DNA of 64,000 nt from the NCBI GenBank assembly GCA_035689115.1, contig DASSMA010000064.1, positions 62,001 through 126,000 on the forward strand, read 5' to 3'. Shown here piece by piece: positions 1 to 8,800 of this stretch (the stretch's first letter is position 1; each line of letters starts with the position of its first letter). A program made the translations under genes and the position numbers. Under the pieces are notes generated by a model. That model ran no database searches. It saw only the letters and a program-made list of their open reading frames with translations, and was not told the origin of the DNA. The stretch is from JAHFUS01 sp035689115 (GTDB taxonomy: Bacteria; Actinomycetota; Acidimicrobiia; Acidimicrobiales; GCA-2861595).

Positions 1-1209
1 GACCCCGAGGCGGACCTGCTCTACACCGACGAGGACGAGATCGAGGACGGGCGCCGCTCGCGCCCGGTGTTCAAGCCCGACTGGTCCCCCGACCTCCTCC
101 TCGCCGCGGACTACGTCGGCCGGCTCCTGGTGGTGCGCCGCTCGCTGTTCGAGGAGCTGGGCGGCCTCCACGAGGCGGCGGCCGGGGCCGAGCACTACGA
201 CCTCGCCCTCCGGGCCTCGGAGCGGGCCAGGCGGGTGGCGCACCTGCCGGTGGTGGCCTACCACCGGGCGCCCCGGCCCCGGGCGGAGGAGCCGGCGGAG
301 CGGGCGGTCCTCCGGGCGGCAATGGCCCGGCGGGGCGAGCAGGCCGTCGTGGAGCCCGGTCTCGTCCCCGGCACCCACCGGGTGCGGCGGGCGCTGCGGG
401 CCGAGCCGCTGGTCAGCATCATCGTGCCCTTCCGCGACGGCGCCGGGCTCCTGCGCCGGTGTGTCGACTCCCTGGACGCCACCGCCGGGTACGCCAACTG
501 GGAACTGGTGCTCATCGATAACCAGAGCTGGGAGCCGGAGACGCGGGCGCTGCTCGATCGGGTGCTGCGCGACCCGCGCTGCCGGCTCGTCTCCTACGAC
601 CACCCGTACAACTGGTCGAAGCTCAACAACTTCGGCGCCCGCCACAGCCGGGGCGACATGCTGCTGTTCCTCAACAGCGACGTGGAGGGGCGAGCCGACG
701 GCTGGCTGGCCGCAATGGTGGAGCACGCCCAGCGACCCGAGGTCGGCGCCGTCGGCGCCCGCCTGCTCTACGGGGACGGCAGCATCCAGCACGGCGGCGT
801 GGTGATGGGCCTCGGCGGCAACGTGGCCTGGCACGCCTTCTGGAAGTGCCCCGAGGAGCGTTCCGGGTACCTCGGCCACGCCCGCACCATCCGCAACTAC
901 AGCGTGGTCACCGGGGCGTGCATGCTCGTGCGCCGCGACGCCTTCGACGCCGTCGGGGGCCTCGACGAGGACCTCGCCATCCTCTTCAACGACGTGGAGC
1001 TGTGCCTGCGCATGCGGGATGCGGGCTACGTCGTCGTCTACACGCCGTTCGCCGAGCTCTTCCACTACGAGAGCAAGACGCGCGGCTTCACCGCCGAGGC
1101 GCCCGAGGTCGACCTCATGCGCCGGCGGTGGAGCCGATTGATCGACCGCGACCCCTACTTCAACCCCAACCTGGACGCGCGACGAGCCGATTTCGCGCTG
1201 CCCCGATGA
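1..1209 (+). CDS. GT2 family glycosyltransferase (5-prime end cut by window)
   Basis: The frame is open from base 1 and begins inside a GT-A domain (LLYTDEDEIEDG, then FKPDWSPDLL), so the true start lies before the window. A second, complete GT-A domain starts near base 410 (LVSIIVPFRDGAG) and carries LLFLNSDVEG, the usual acidic nucleotide-sugar and metal site, and FNDVELCLRMRDAGY. Proteins of this two-lobed type transfer sugars onto surface polysaccharide or other glycans on the cytoplasmic side. The gene ends 16 bp before the next and shares its strand, so it probably belongs to the operon running to 5745. Acceptor and sugar cannot be told. Confidence 0.88.
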   Translation, partial: DPEADLLYTDEDEIEDGRRSRPVFKPDWSPDLLLAADYVGRLLVVRRSLFEELGGLHEAAAGAEHYDLALRASERARRVAHLPVVAYHRAPRPRAEEPAERAVLRAAMARRGEQAVVEPGLVPGTHRVRRALRAEPLVSIIVPFRDGAGLLRRCVDSLDATAGYANWELVLIDNQSWEPETRALLDRVLRDPRCRLVSYDHPYNWSKLNNFGARHSRGDMLLFLNSDVEGRADGWLAAMVEHAQRPEVGAVGARLLYGDGSIQHGGVVMGLGGNVAWHAFWKCPEERSGYLGHARTIRNYSVVTGACMLVRRDAFDAVGGLDEDLAILFNDVELCLRMRDAGYVVVYTPFAELFHYESKTRGFTAEAPEVDLMRRRWSRLIDRDPYFNPNLDARRADFALPR

Positions 1210-1225
1210 CACTGGAGATGATGAC

Positions 1226-1582
1226 ATGACCGACCTCCCGCTCCGCACCGCCGACCTGGTGTGCTCGCTGTGGCGCAGCACCGCCATCGAGGAGGAAGAA
1301 CGGGCGGCGGCCGCCGCGGTGCCCAGGCTCGGGGCGACCACCCGGATGGTCCACGATCCCGACCTCCGCTTCCTGAACACCCACCGGGACGCCGACCTGC
1401 CGGACCTGATCGCCCACCTCGTCCCGTTCCTCAGCACCATGGCGGAGCGGCGCGACGACCTGGTCTCCGAGGTCCGGCTCCTGCGGGAGGCGATGGTCGC
1501 CCTGTCTCGACACCTGGAGGAGCGCGACGACGCCCTCCACCGCCTCCTCGAGGCCCGGCTGGACGGCATGGACCAAGGGTGA
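1226..1582 (+). CDS. small hypothetical protein with C-terminal coiled coil
   Basis: 118 residues with no recognised domain. The N-terminal half is mixed; from about residue 65 to the end it is a charged helix (MAERRDDLVSEVRLLREAM, then SRHLEERDDALHRLLEARL) likely to form a coiled coil. No signal peptide or membrane segment is visible. It lies between two glycosyltransferases and its TGA overlaps the GTG of the next gene, so the two are translationally coupled. A scaffold or partner of the glycosyltransferases is possible but is guesswork. Confidence 0.7.
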   Translation: MTDLPLRTADLVCSLWRSTAIEEEERAAAAAVPRLGATTRMVHDPDLRFLNTHRDADLPDLIAHLVPFLSTMAERRDDLVSEVRLLREAMVALSRHLEERDDALHRLLEARLDGMDQG

Positions 1583-2775
1583 CGAGGCGGGTCGCCGTCG
1601 TCGCCGCCCACCACGACGACGGCTGGTCCGAAGAGGCGCTGCTCGTGCGCCGGCTCTGCGGCGCGCTGGCCTGCTCGGCCGACGTGGAGCTGCTGGTGGC
1701 CGGCGGGCCGCCGTCGGGCGCCACCGACGGCGCGGTGCGGGTGCGCCGGTTCCCGTCCACGGCGGTGGACGGCCGCCGGGCGTCCGCCCTCCGCCGCGCC
1801 CTCCTCGGGCCCGAGCCCGAGGACTTGCCCATCTCGTGCTCGTGCACCGACGCCGTGCGTCGGCGGGCGGCGGCCGCGCTCCCCGGCGCCGCCCGGGAGG
1901 CCCTGCTGGTGGCGGGCGGCGGGTACTCGGACGAGCTGTTCCGCGAGCTGGCCGCGTCCCGCCACGACGTGGTGGTGTTCGTGGGCGCGGGGTCGGCGTC
2001 CACCTATTGGGGCATGCAGGCGGTCGCCGGCCGGCGGCCGTGCGTGGTGGTGCCGGCGGCGGCCGGCGACCCGGCGCTGTGGAGCCCCGCCGTGGACGAG
2101 GTGATCGACGCCGCCGACCGGGTGGTGGTCGCGACCGCTTTCGAGGCCGGCGTGGTCCGGAAGCGGGCGCCGGGGCTGAAGGACGACCTGCTGCACACGG
2201 TCGGCTTCGTCCTCCGGGTCAACGGGATGGCCCGCCGGGCCCCCGCCTACGGCCACGACGGCCGCCCCACCGTGCTGGTTGCCCGCGACTGGGCGCAGCC
2301 CTTCCCGCTCGACCGCCTGGTCGCCTGGTGCGACGCCCTGGTGGAGGACTTCGCCCCCCGCCTGGCCGTGCGCCTGGCCGGGCCGGGCGTCCAGGCCGTG
2401 CCGGCGCGGCTCCGGGCCGAGTTCGCCGCGTCGCGCACCGACGTCTGGCGCTGGATGGCCCACGCCCTCTGCCTGCTCGACCCCGAGCCCCGGCGCCTCC
2501 TCGGGCGCGAGGTCGTGGAGTCGATGGCGTTCGGCACGCCGGTGGTGGTGCCCGCCGACGGCGGTGCCACCCGCCTGCACGCCGACGCCGGCGACGGCGG
2601 GCTGTGGTACCGGAGCTACGCCGAGCTGCGGGCGTGCGTCGGTGCCCTGCTCGACGACGGCGGGCTGCGGGCGACGCTCGGTCGGCAGGCGGAGGCCTAC
2701 GCCACCGGCGAGCTGGGCGACCCCGACGCCTTCGTCATCACCGTCGGCGACGCCGTCCTGGGGGTCCTCGGATGA
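1579..2775 (+). CDS. glycosyltransferase, GT-B fold (GT4-like)
   Basis: About 398 residues from a GTG that overlaps the previous stop (GTGA); the open frame extends upstream but reads as low-complexity Pro/Arg sequence there, which favours this start. The C-terminal half has GT-B features: ESMAFGTPVVVPADGG, the nucleotide-sugar binding loop region with its conserved Glu, followed by a helix and an LGRQAEAY tail. The N-terminal Rossmann lobe begins RRVAVVAAHHDD. The stop overlaps the ATG of the SagB-like gene. It probably glycosylates a small molecule or a surface glycan; the substrate is unknown. Confidence 0.8.
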   Translation: MTRRVAVVAAHHDDGWSEEALLVRRLCGALACSADVELLVAGGPPSGATDGAVRVRRFPSTAVDGRRASALRRALLGPEPEDLPISCSCTDAVRRRAAAALPGAAREALLVAGGGYSDELFRELAASRHDVVVFVGAGSASTYWGMQAVAGRRPCVVVPAAAGDPALWSPAVDEVIDAADRVVVATAFEAGVVRKRAPGLKDDLLHTVGFVLRVNGMARRAPAYGHDGRPTVLVARDWAQPFPLDRLVAWCDALVEDFAPRLAVRLAGPGVQAVPARLRAEFAASRTDVWRWMAHALCLLDPEPRRLLGREVVESMAFGTPVVVPADGGATRLHADAGDGGLWYRSYAELRACVGALLDDGGLRATLGRQAEAYATGELGDPDAFVITVGDAVLGVLG

Positions 2776-4196
2776 CCGCTTCCTTGGACCGTGACACCCT
2801 GGCCCCGGACGCAGCTGTCCAAGGACGCGTCGGGCAACGCGTGCGGTTGCCCGAGGGGGCGACGCACGGGACCGACGACCAGGCCCGGGTGGTGCTGGCC
2901 CTCGGCGCCCGCCGCTTCGCCATCGGCCCCCTGCTGCGGGGCACCACCGCCGCGCTGCGCGCCCTGGCCGCCGGCTTCGTCGACGCCGAGGACCTGGCCG
3001 GCCGGGCGGGGGACGACGAGGCCGCCGCCCAGCTCCGCCACGTCGTCGGCCGCCTGGCGGCCCGGGGCTGGCTGGAGCGGGCGGTGGTGCTGGACGGGGT
3101 GCGCCTGGCCACCCTGCGCCCCGTGGGCACGCCCGTGGCCGGGCCCGCGGCCGCCCTGGGCGCCGGGCGGCCCGTCGCCCTGTCCCGCTTCGCCGCCGCC
3201 CACCGCTCGGGCGCCTCGCTGGTGCTCACCTCGCCCCGCTCGTCGTGGAGCGTCGGCGTCGACGACCCGCGGGTCGGGTCGCTGGTCGCCCGGCTGGCCG
3301 CGCCGGCCGCCCCCGACGACCCGCTCGGCCTGCCGCCGGGCGCCGCCGCCGCCGTCCTCGCCCTGCTCGACGACGCCGGCCTCCTCGTCGCCGAGCCGGC
3401 CGGCGCCGGCAGCGGCGCCGAGGACGGCGACCAGGCGCTCGCCCAGTGGAGCAGGACCGACCTGGCCTTCCACGCCGCCACCCGCTACGGCCGCCAGGAC
3501 GGTGGGTACGGCGGCACCTTCCCGCTGGCCGGCCGCTTCCTGCCCCTCCCCGAGCACGCGGAGCCGGCCGGCCCCTTCGTCGCCCTCGCCCGCCCCGGGC
3601 CGGCGGCCGGCGAGCCGTCCTTCGACGCCGTGCTGGACGCCCGCTGCTCGATCCGCGAGCACGACAACCGCTCGCCCATCACGGTCGCCCAACTGGGCGA
3701 CTTCCTGTACCGGGCGGCCGGCGTGCGCCCGGCCACCGGCACCCGGCCGTACCCCAGCGGCGGCGGGCTGTACGAGCTGGAGCTGTACCCGGCCGTCGGC
3801 CGCTGCGACGGGCTGGAGGCGGGCCTGTACCGCTACGACGCGGTGGAGCACCGGCTGGCGGCGGTGGCCGACGGGCCGGCCGTCCGGCGCCTGCTCGACG
3901 ACGCCCGTCGGCGCTGCCTCATGGCCCGCACGCCGCAGGTGCTGGTGGTGGTCGCCGCCCGCTTCGGCCGGGTCATGTACAAGTACGAGGCCATCGCCTA
4001 CGCCACCATCCTCAAGAACGTGGGCGCCCTGTACCAGACGATGTACTGCGTGGCCACGGCCATGGGGCTGGCGCCCTGCGCCCTCGGCGGGGGCAGCGCC
4101 GACGCCTTCTGCGAGGCGGCCGGCACCGACTACCTCGTCGAGTCGAGCGTGGGGGAGTTCCTCGTCGGGAGCCGCCCGCAGGGGTGCGGGCGATGA
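2772..4196 (+). CDS. SagB/ThcOx-type FMN-dependent dehydrogenase
   Basis: 474 residues. Residues 1 to about 200 form the helical/winged N-terminal region usual in SagB-family enzymes, then a linker with WSRTDLAFHAATRYGR, then an FMN nitroreductase-fold domain from about residue 284 (VLDARCSIREHD). The hallmark KYEAIAYATILKNVGALYQT (near 402), LAPCALGGG and SSVGEFLVGSR are present. Family members oxidise azolines to azoles in RiPPs, and related Ox domains do the same in NRPS lines. No cyclodehydratase (YcaO/E1-like) is in the window. The gene starts by ATGA overlap with the upstream glycosyltransferase and ends by ATGA overlap with the first permease, and the NRPS lies 1.7 kb downstream, so oxidation of an NRPS product is the likeliest role. 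Confidence 0.9.
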   Translation: MTASLDRDTLAPDAAVQGRVGQRVRLPEGATHGTDDQARVVLALGARRFAIGPLLRGTTAALRALAAGFVDAEDLAGRAGDDEAAAQLRHVVGRLAARGWLERAVVLDGVRLATLRPVGTPVAGPAAALGAGRPVALSRFAAAHRSGASLVLTSPRSSWSVGVDDPRVGSLVARLAAPAAPDDPLGLPPGAAAAVLALLDDAGLLVAEPAGAGSGAEDGDQALAQWSRTDLAFHAATRYGRQDGGYGGTFPLAGRFLPLPEHAEPAGPFVALARPGPAAGEPSFDAVLDARCSIREHDNRSPITVAQLGDFLYRAAGVRPATGTRPYPSGGGLYELELYPAVGRCDGLEAGLYRYDAVEHRLAAVADGPAVRRLLDDARRRCLMARTPQVLVVVAARFGRVMYKYEAIAYATILKNVGALYQTMYCVATAMGLAPCALGGGSADAFCEAAGTDYLVESSVGEFLVGSRPQGCGR

Positions 4197-4966
4197 CCTG
4201 GCGGGCCGTCCTGCTGCTGGCCCGCCGGTCGGTGATCGGCCGCTTCCGCCACCCCAGCCTGTTCCTGCCCGACCTGGTGGGACCCATCCTGTTCACCCTC
4301 GTCCTGTGGGGGAGCTTCGAGCGCACCACGGTGCTGCCCGAGTTCCCCGACGTCAGGTCGTTCCTCGACTTCGCCCTCGTCGGCGCGGTGGTTGTCGGCG
4401 TGTGCTTCAGCGCCACCGACGTGTCCGACGACCTTCAGGCCGACATCGCCGGGGGCTTCTTCGACCGCCTCGCCGTCACGCCCGTCTCCCGCCCGGCGCT
4501 GGTGCTCGGCCGGCTGGCTGGCGCCGCCGCCTTCGCCGGCTTCGAGGCGCTGGCGATCATGGGCGTACTCACCGCCCTCGGCGCCACCATCCGCGGCGGC
4601 GCCGCAGGGGTCGCCGTCATCGCCCTCGTCGCCATGGTGCTGGCCGTGGGCACCGGCGGCATGGGCGCCAACCTCGCCCTGCGCCGGGGCATCGCCGAGC
4701 GGGCGGCGGCCATGTTCGTGCCCTTCGCCTTCGTGGCCGTGTTCCTGTCCTCCGCCTACTTCCCGCGCCAGTTGATGGACGGGTGGTTCAGGGCGGTGGC
4801 CGGCGCCAACCCGGTGTCCTGGGTGGTCGAGGACCTCCGGCACCAGGTCGTGGTCGGGTTCGACCCGGCCACCGCCGCCCGGGCGGCGGCGATGGTCGGC
4901 GTGCTGGCGGCGGCCGGCGTGGCCTGCGCGGTGCGGGCCGTCCGGGTCCGGGAGACGGCGGCGTGA
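4193..4966 (+). CDS. ABC-2 type transporter permease 1
   Basis: 257 residues with about six hydrophobic segments and the ABC-2 pattern, including a soluble loop LQADIAGGFFDRLAVTPVSR and the C-terminal SSAYFPRQLMDGWF...ANPVSWVVEDLR block typical of DrrB/NodJ-like exporters. The start overlaps the SagB-like stop by four bases and the stop overlaps the next permease start. No ATPase lies in this operon; the only exporter-type ATPase nearby is at 13100-14161. It likely forms a heterodimer with permease 2 for export of the cluster product or a glycan. Confidence 0.9.
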   Translation: MTWRAVLLLARRSVIGRFRHPSLFLPDLVGPILFTLVLWGSFERTTVLPEFPDVRSFLDFALVGAVVVGVCFSATDVSDDLQADIAGGFFDRLAVTPVSRPALVLGRLAGAAAFAGFEALAIMGVLTALGATIRGGAAGVAVIALVAMVLAVGTGGMGANLALRRGIAERAAAMFVPFAFVAVFLSSAYFPRQLMDGWFRAVAGANPVSWVVEDLRHQVVVGFDPATAARAAAMVGVLAAAGVACAVRAVRVRETAA

Positions 4967-5745
4967 CCGCCCCGGTGGTGGGCGCCCGCGCCGTGGGTGT
5001 GCGGCTGGCGGTGCGCGACCTCACCAGGCTGCGACGCCACCCCGCCACCGCCCTCAACCTCCTGTTCCTGCCCGTGTTCCTCGTCGTGGTGTGGAGCCGC
5101 GGCTTCTCGGCGGTGGCCCGCCTCGACGGGTTCCCTGCCCGGACGGAGCTCGACTGGATCGTCCCTCTGGCCGTGCTCAGCGCCTGCACCTCGGCCGCCC
5201 TGATCACCGGGTTCGCCATGGCCCGCGACCTGGAGAGCGGGTTCTTCGACCGCCTGCTCCTCGCACCGGTGCGCCCGCTCGGGCTGGTGGCCGGCCCCCT
5301 GATCGCCGGCCTGGGCCGGGCCCTCGTCCCCCTCGTCGTCGTGCTGGCCGTCGCCCTGGGCCTCGGTGCCGACCTGCCCGGGGGCGCCGCCGGCCTGGCG
5401 ACGACGGCCGCGGCGGCGGCAGGGACGGCCCTGTGCGCGTCGGCCTGGGCGGTGGGGCTGGCCCTCCGGCTCGGCTCCGTCCGCCGCTCGGTGCACGTCA
5501 TGCAGACCGGCACGGCCGCGCTGCTCTACCTGTCCACCGGGCTCGCCCCCGTCGCCTTCATGAGCGCCTGGCTGCGGGCCGTGGCCCGGGTGAACCCGAT
5601 GACCGCCGTCCTGGCCCTGGCCCGCCAGGGCTTCCTCGGGCCGGTCACGTGGGACCAGACGTGGCCCGGGCTGTGCGCACTCGCCGCCGGCGCGACCCTG
5701 CTCTGCGCCTTCGCCGTCCGGGGCCTGCGCCGCGTCCAGCCTTGA
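4963..5745 (+). CDS. ABC-2 type transporter permease 2
   Basis: 260 residues, GTG start overlapping the preceding stop. It has the same six-helix ABC-2 layout as its neighbour: ARDLESGFFDRLLLAPVRP in the cytoplasmic loop and a C-terminal block ending VNPMTAVLALARQGFLG. The shared FFDRL loop shows the two are paralogues, so the transporter is probably heterodimeric. This is the last gene of the overlapping run; 154 bp separate it from the NRPS. Confidence 0.9.
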   Translation: MTAPVVGARAVGVRLAVRDLTRLRRHPATALNLLFLPVFLVVVWSRGFSAVARLDGFPARTELDWIVPLAVLSACTSAALITGFAMARDLESGFFDRLLLAPVRPLGLVAGPLIAGLGRALVPLVVVLAVALGLGADLPGGAAGLATTAAAAAGTALCASAWAVGLALRLGSVRRSVHVMQTGTAALLYLSTGLAPVAFMSAWLRAVARVNPMTAVLALARQGFLGPVTWDQTWPGLCALAAGATLLCAFAVRGLRRVQP

Positions 5746-5899
5746 GGGGCCCTGCGAAATCCCGGTGGGGAAGCAGCGGCGCCGTTCTTAGACTGGACCT
5801 GCGCGGGCAACCCGGACGGGGAGCCCGCGCTTCGCTGTCACCGGGCGGTTGCCGGGGCACCGGCGCACGGGCCGCGGCGGCGAACTGACGGGGAGTGAC

Positions 5900-8800
5900 A
5901 TGACCGAGCACGGTTACAACCACGGCGGGGACGCAGCCCGCCCCGGGGGTCCCGCCGTCACGGTGGAGCCCGTGCCGGACGAATGGAACCGCACGGAGCG
6001 GGCGTACACGCAGGACGCCTGCATCCACCACCTGTTCGAGGCCCGGGCCAGGCAGGCACCCGACGCCGTCGCCGTCGTGTCGGACGACGGGCGGCTCACC
6101 TACGCCCAACTGGACGAGGCGGCCGGCCGGGTGGCCGCCCTCCTCCGCGCCGCCGGGGCCCGCCCCGGGGTGTTCGTGGCGCTCTGCATGGAGCACTGCG
6201 CCGACGCCGTCGTGGGGCTGCTCGGCATCCTGAAGAGCGGCGCCGCCTACGTCCCGATCGACCCGGCGTGGCCGGCGGAGCGGCAGCGGCACATCCTCGA
6301 CTCGCTGAACGTGGTGGCCGTCGTCACCCGCCCGGCCCAGTACCGCCGGCTGTTCGACCTCCAGTGGGAGCTGCCCGAGCTCGACCGGATCCTCTGCCTC
6401 GGTGCGGCCGGCGACCTGCCGCCCGAGCCGGTCGACGAGGACGCGGTGCGCGGCCTCTGGGACCTCGTCGCCGGCGGGGCCACCGACGAGGTGGCGGCGG
6501 CCGGCTTCCGCCGCACCGACGGCGGCTCGCCCTTCTCGTGGGACGAGGTGGCCCAGTACCGCGACCACGTGGTCGCCCTCGCCACCGAACTGGTGGACGA
6601 GCGTTCGCGCGTGCTCGAGGTCGGCTGCGGGTCGGGCCTCCTGCTGCGCGCCATCGCTCCGGTCGTCGGTGCCTGCGTGGGCGCCGACCCGTCGCCGCAG
6701 TCCCTGGAGGCCAACCGGCGGTGGGCGGACGAGCGGGGCCTCGATCTCACCCTCGTCACGGCGTTCGCCCACGAGCCGGAGGCATTCGCGGCAGGACCGT
6801 TCGACCTGGTGCTGCTGGCCAGCACGGTGCAGTTCTTCCCCGGCCCCGCCTACCTGCGGCGGGTGCTGCGCCGGGCGGCGGCCGCCTGCGTGCCCGGCGG
6901 CCACGTGCTGCTGGCCGACGTCGTCGACCCCGAGCTGGTCGAGCAGCGCTTCGGAAAGGCGGTGGCCAGGGCCAAGCGGGACGGCGAGCTGCACCTGCAC
7001 CCCAGCCAGCTGGAGGAGGTCCTGAGCGGCCTCGACGAGATCACCGGCTTCGAGATCCGGCGCCGGCGCGGCTTCCCCAACGAGCTGGCCTGCCGGTACG
7101 ACGTGGTGCTGGAGGTGGCCGGGGCCGGTCCGGGCGCGCCAGTGGGGTCGGGGCTCCTGCGCACGGAGGCCGACCTGCCGGCCGTCCCGCTCGAGGGATC
7201 CGCCGGCGCCGCGCCCCACGACCTCGCCTACGCCATCTTCACCTCGGGCTCCACGGGCGTGCCCAAGGGCGTCATGGTCCAGCACCGGCCGGTGGTGAAC
7301 CTGATCGAGTGGGTCAACACCACGTTCTCCGTCGGGCCCGACGACCGGCTCCTCCTCGTCACCTCGTTCTGCTTCGACCTGTCGGTCTACGACGTGTTCG
7401 GCATCCTCGCCGCCGGCGGGTCGATCCGGGTCGTGGCCGACGGCGACCTCCGCGAGCCGCGCCGGCTCCTGTCGCTGCTGTGCAGCGAGGGCATCACCTT
7501 CTGGGACTCGGCCCCCGCCGCCCTCCACCAGGTGATGCAGTTCGCCGACGGCGACCGGCCGGGGCTGGGGCCCGATCGGCTGCGGCTGGTGTTCCTGAGC
7601 GGCGACTGGGTCCCCGTCACGCTGCCCGACCACGTCCGCCGGCACTTCCGGGACGCCACCGTGGTGGCCCTGGGCGGGGCCACCGAGGCCACGATCTGGT
7701 CCAACTACTTCGTGGTGGGCGAGGTCGACCCCGTATGGCCGAGCATCCCCTACGGGCGCCCGATCCAGAACGCCCGCTACCACGTGCTCGACGAGGACCT
7801 GGCGCCGCTCCCGGTGGGCGAGGCCGGCGACCTCTACATCGGCGGCGAGTGCCTGGCCCTGGGCTACGCCGGCGATCCCGTGCTCACGGGAGCCAAGTTC
7901 GTCCCCGACCCCTTCACGTCCGCGCCCGGCGCCCGTCTCTACCGCACCGGCGACCGGGCCCGGTGGTGGGCCGACGGGAACATGGAGTTCCTCGGGCGGA
8001 TGGACAGCCAGGTCAAGATCCGCGGCTTCCGCGTGGAGCTGGGCGAGATCGAGGTGGCGCTCTGCCGCCACCCGGCGGTGGAGGTGGCGGTGGTGGTCGC
8101 CCACGCCGGACCGGGCGGCGACCTCCAGCTCGACGCCTACGTGATCCTCCATGCCGGCGCCGACACCGGCGCCCTGGCCCTGCGCTCGCACCTGGCCGCC
8201 GCCCTGCCCGAGTACATGGTCCCGCAGACCTTCACGACCCTGAACGAGCTCCCGCTGTCGGCCACCGGGAAGGTGGACCGCAGGGGTCTCCCGGTGCCGA
8301 CCGTCCCCACCGGACACGGCCGCACCGACCCGCCGGCGGACGAGATCGAGGCCCTGCTCGCCGCCCTGTGGTCCGAGGTCCTCCAGGTGGAGGGGATCGG
8401 CACGGAGGACAACTTCTTCGACCTCGGCGGGCAGTCCCTGGCCGCCGCCCGCGTGGTCGCCCGCCTGTCGGAGCTCCTGCCGGTCTCCCTGCCGCTGCGG
8501 GCGGTGTTCGACCACCCCACCGTGCGGGACCTGGCCGCCGCCGTGCGGTCCGGGCTCGGCACCGCCGGCACCGGGCCCGTCCCCGTGGTGGAGGACCGCC
8601 GCGCCCTCCCGCTCTCGTTCCTCCAGGAGCAGATGTGGGAGATGGAGCGCAACATGCCCGGCGGGGCCTGGAACGAGAGCTTCCACCACCGCCTCCCCGA
8701 ACCGCTCGACGCCGGCGCCCTGGAGCGGGCGCTGGCCCACCTGGTGGAGCGCCACGAGGGGCTGCGGACGGTGTTCGTCGACGACGGCACCGAGGCGGTG

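Noticed and set aside
1261..1578. Upstream extension of the second glycosyltransferase
   Set aside because: Overlaps the 118-residue gene and reads as Pro/Arg-rich shadow sequence; the GTGA overlap start is better.
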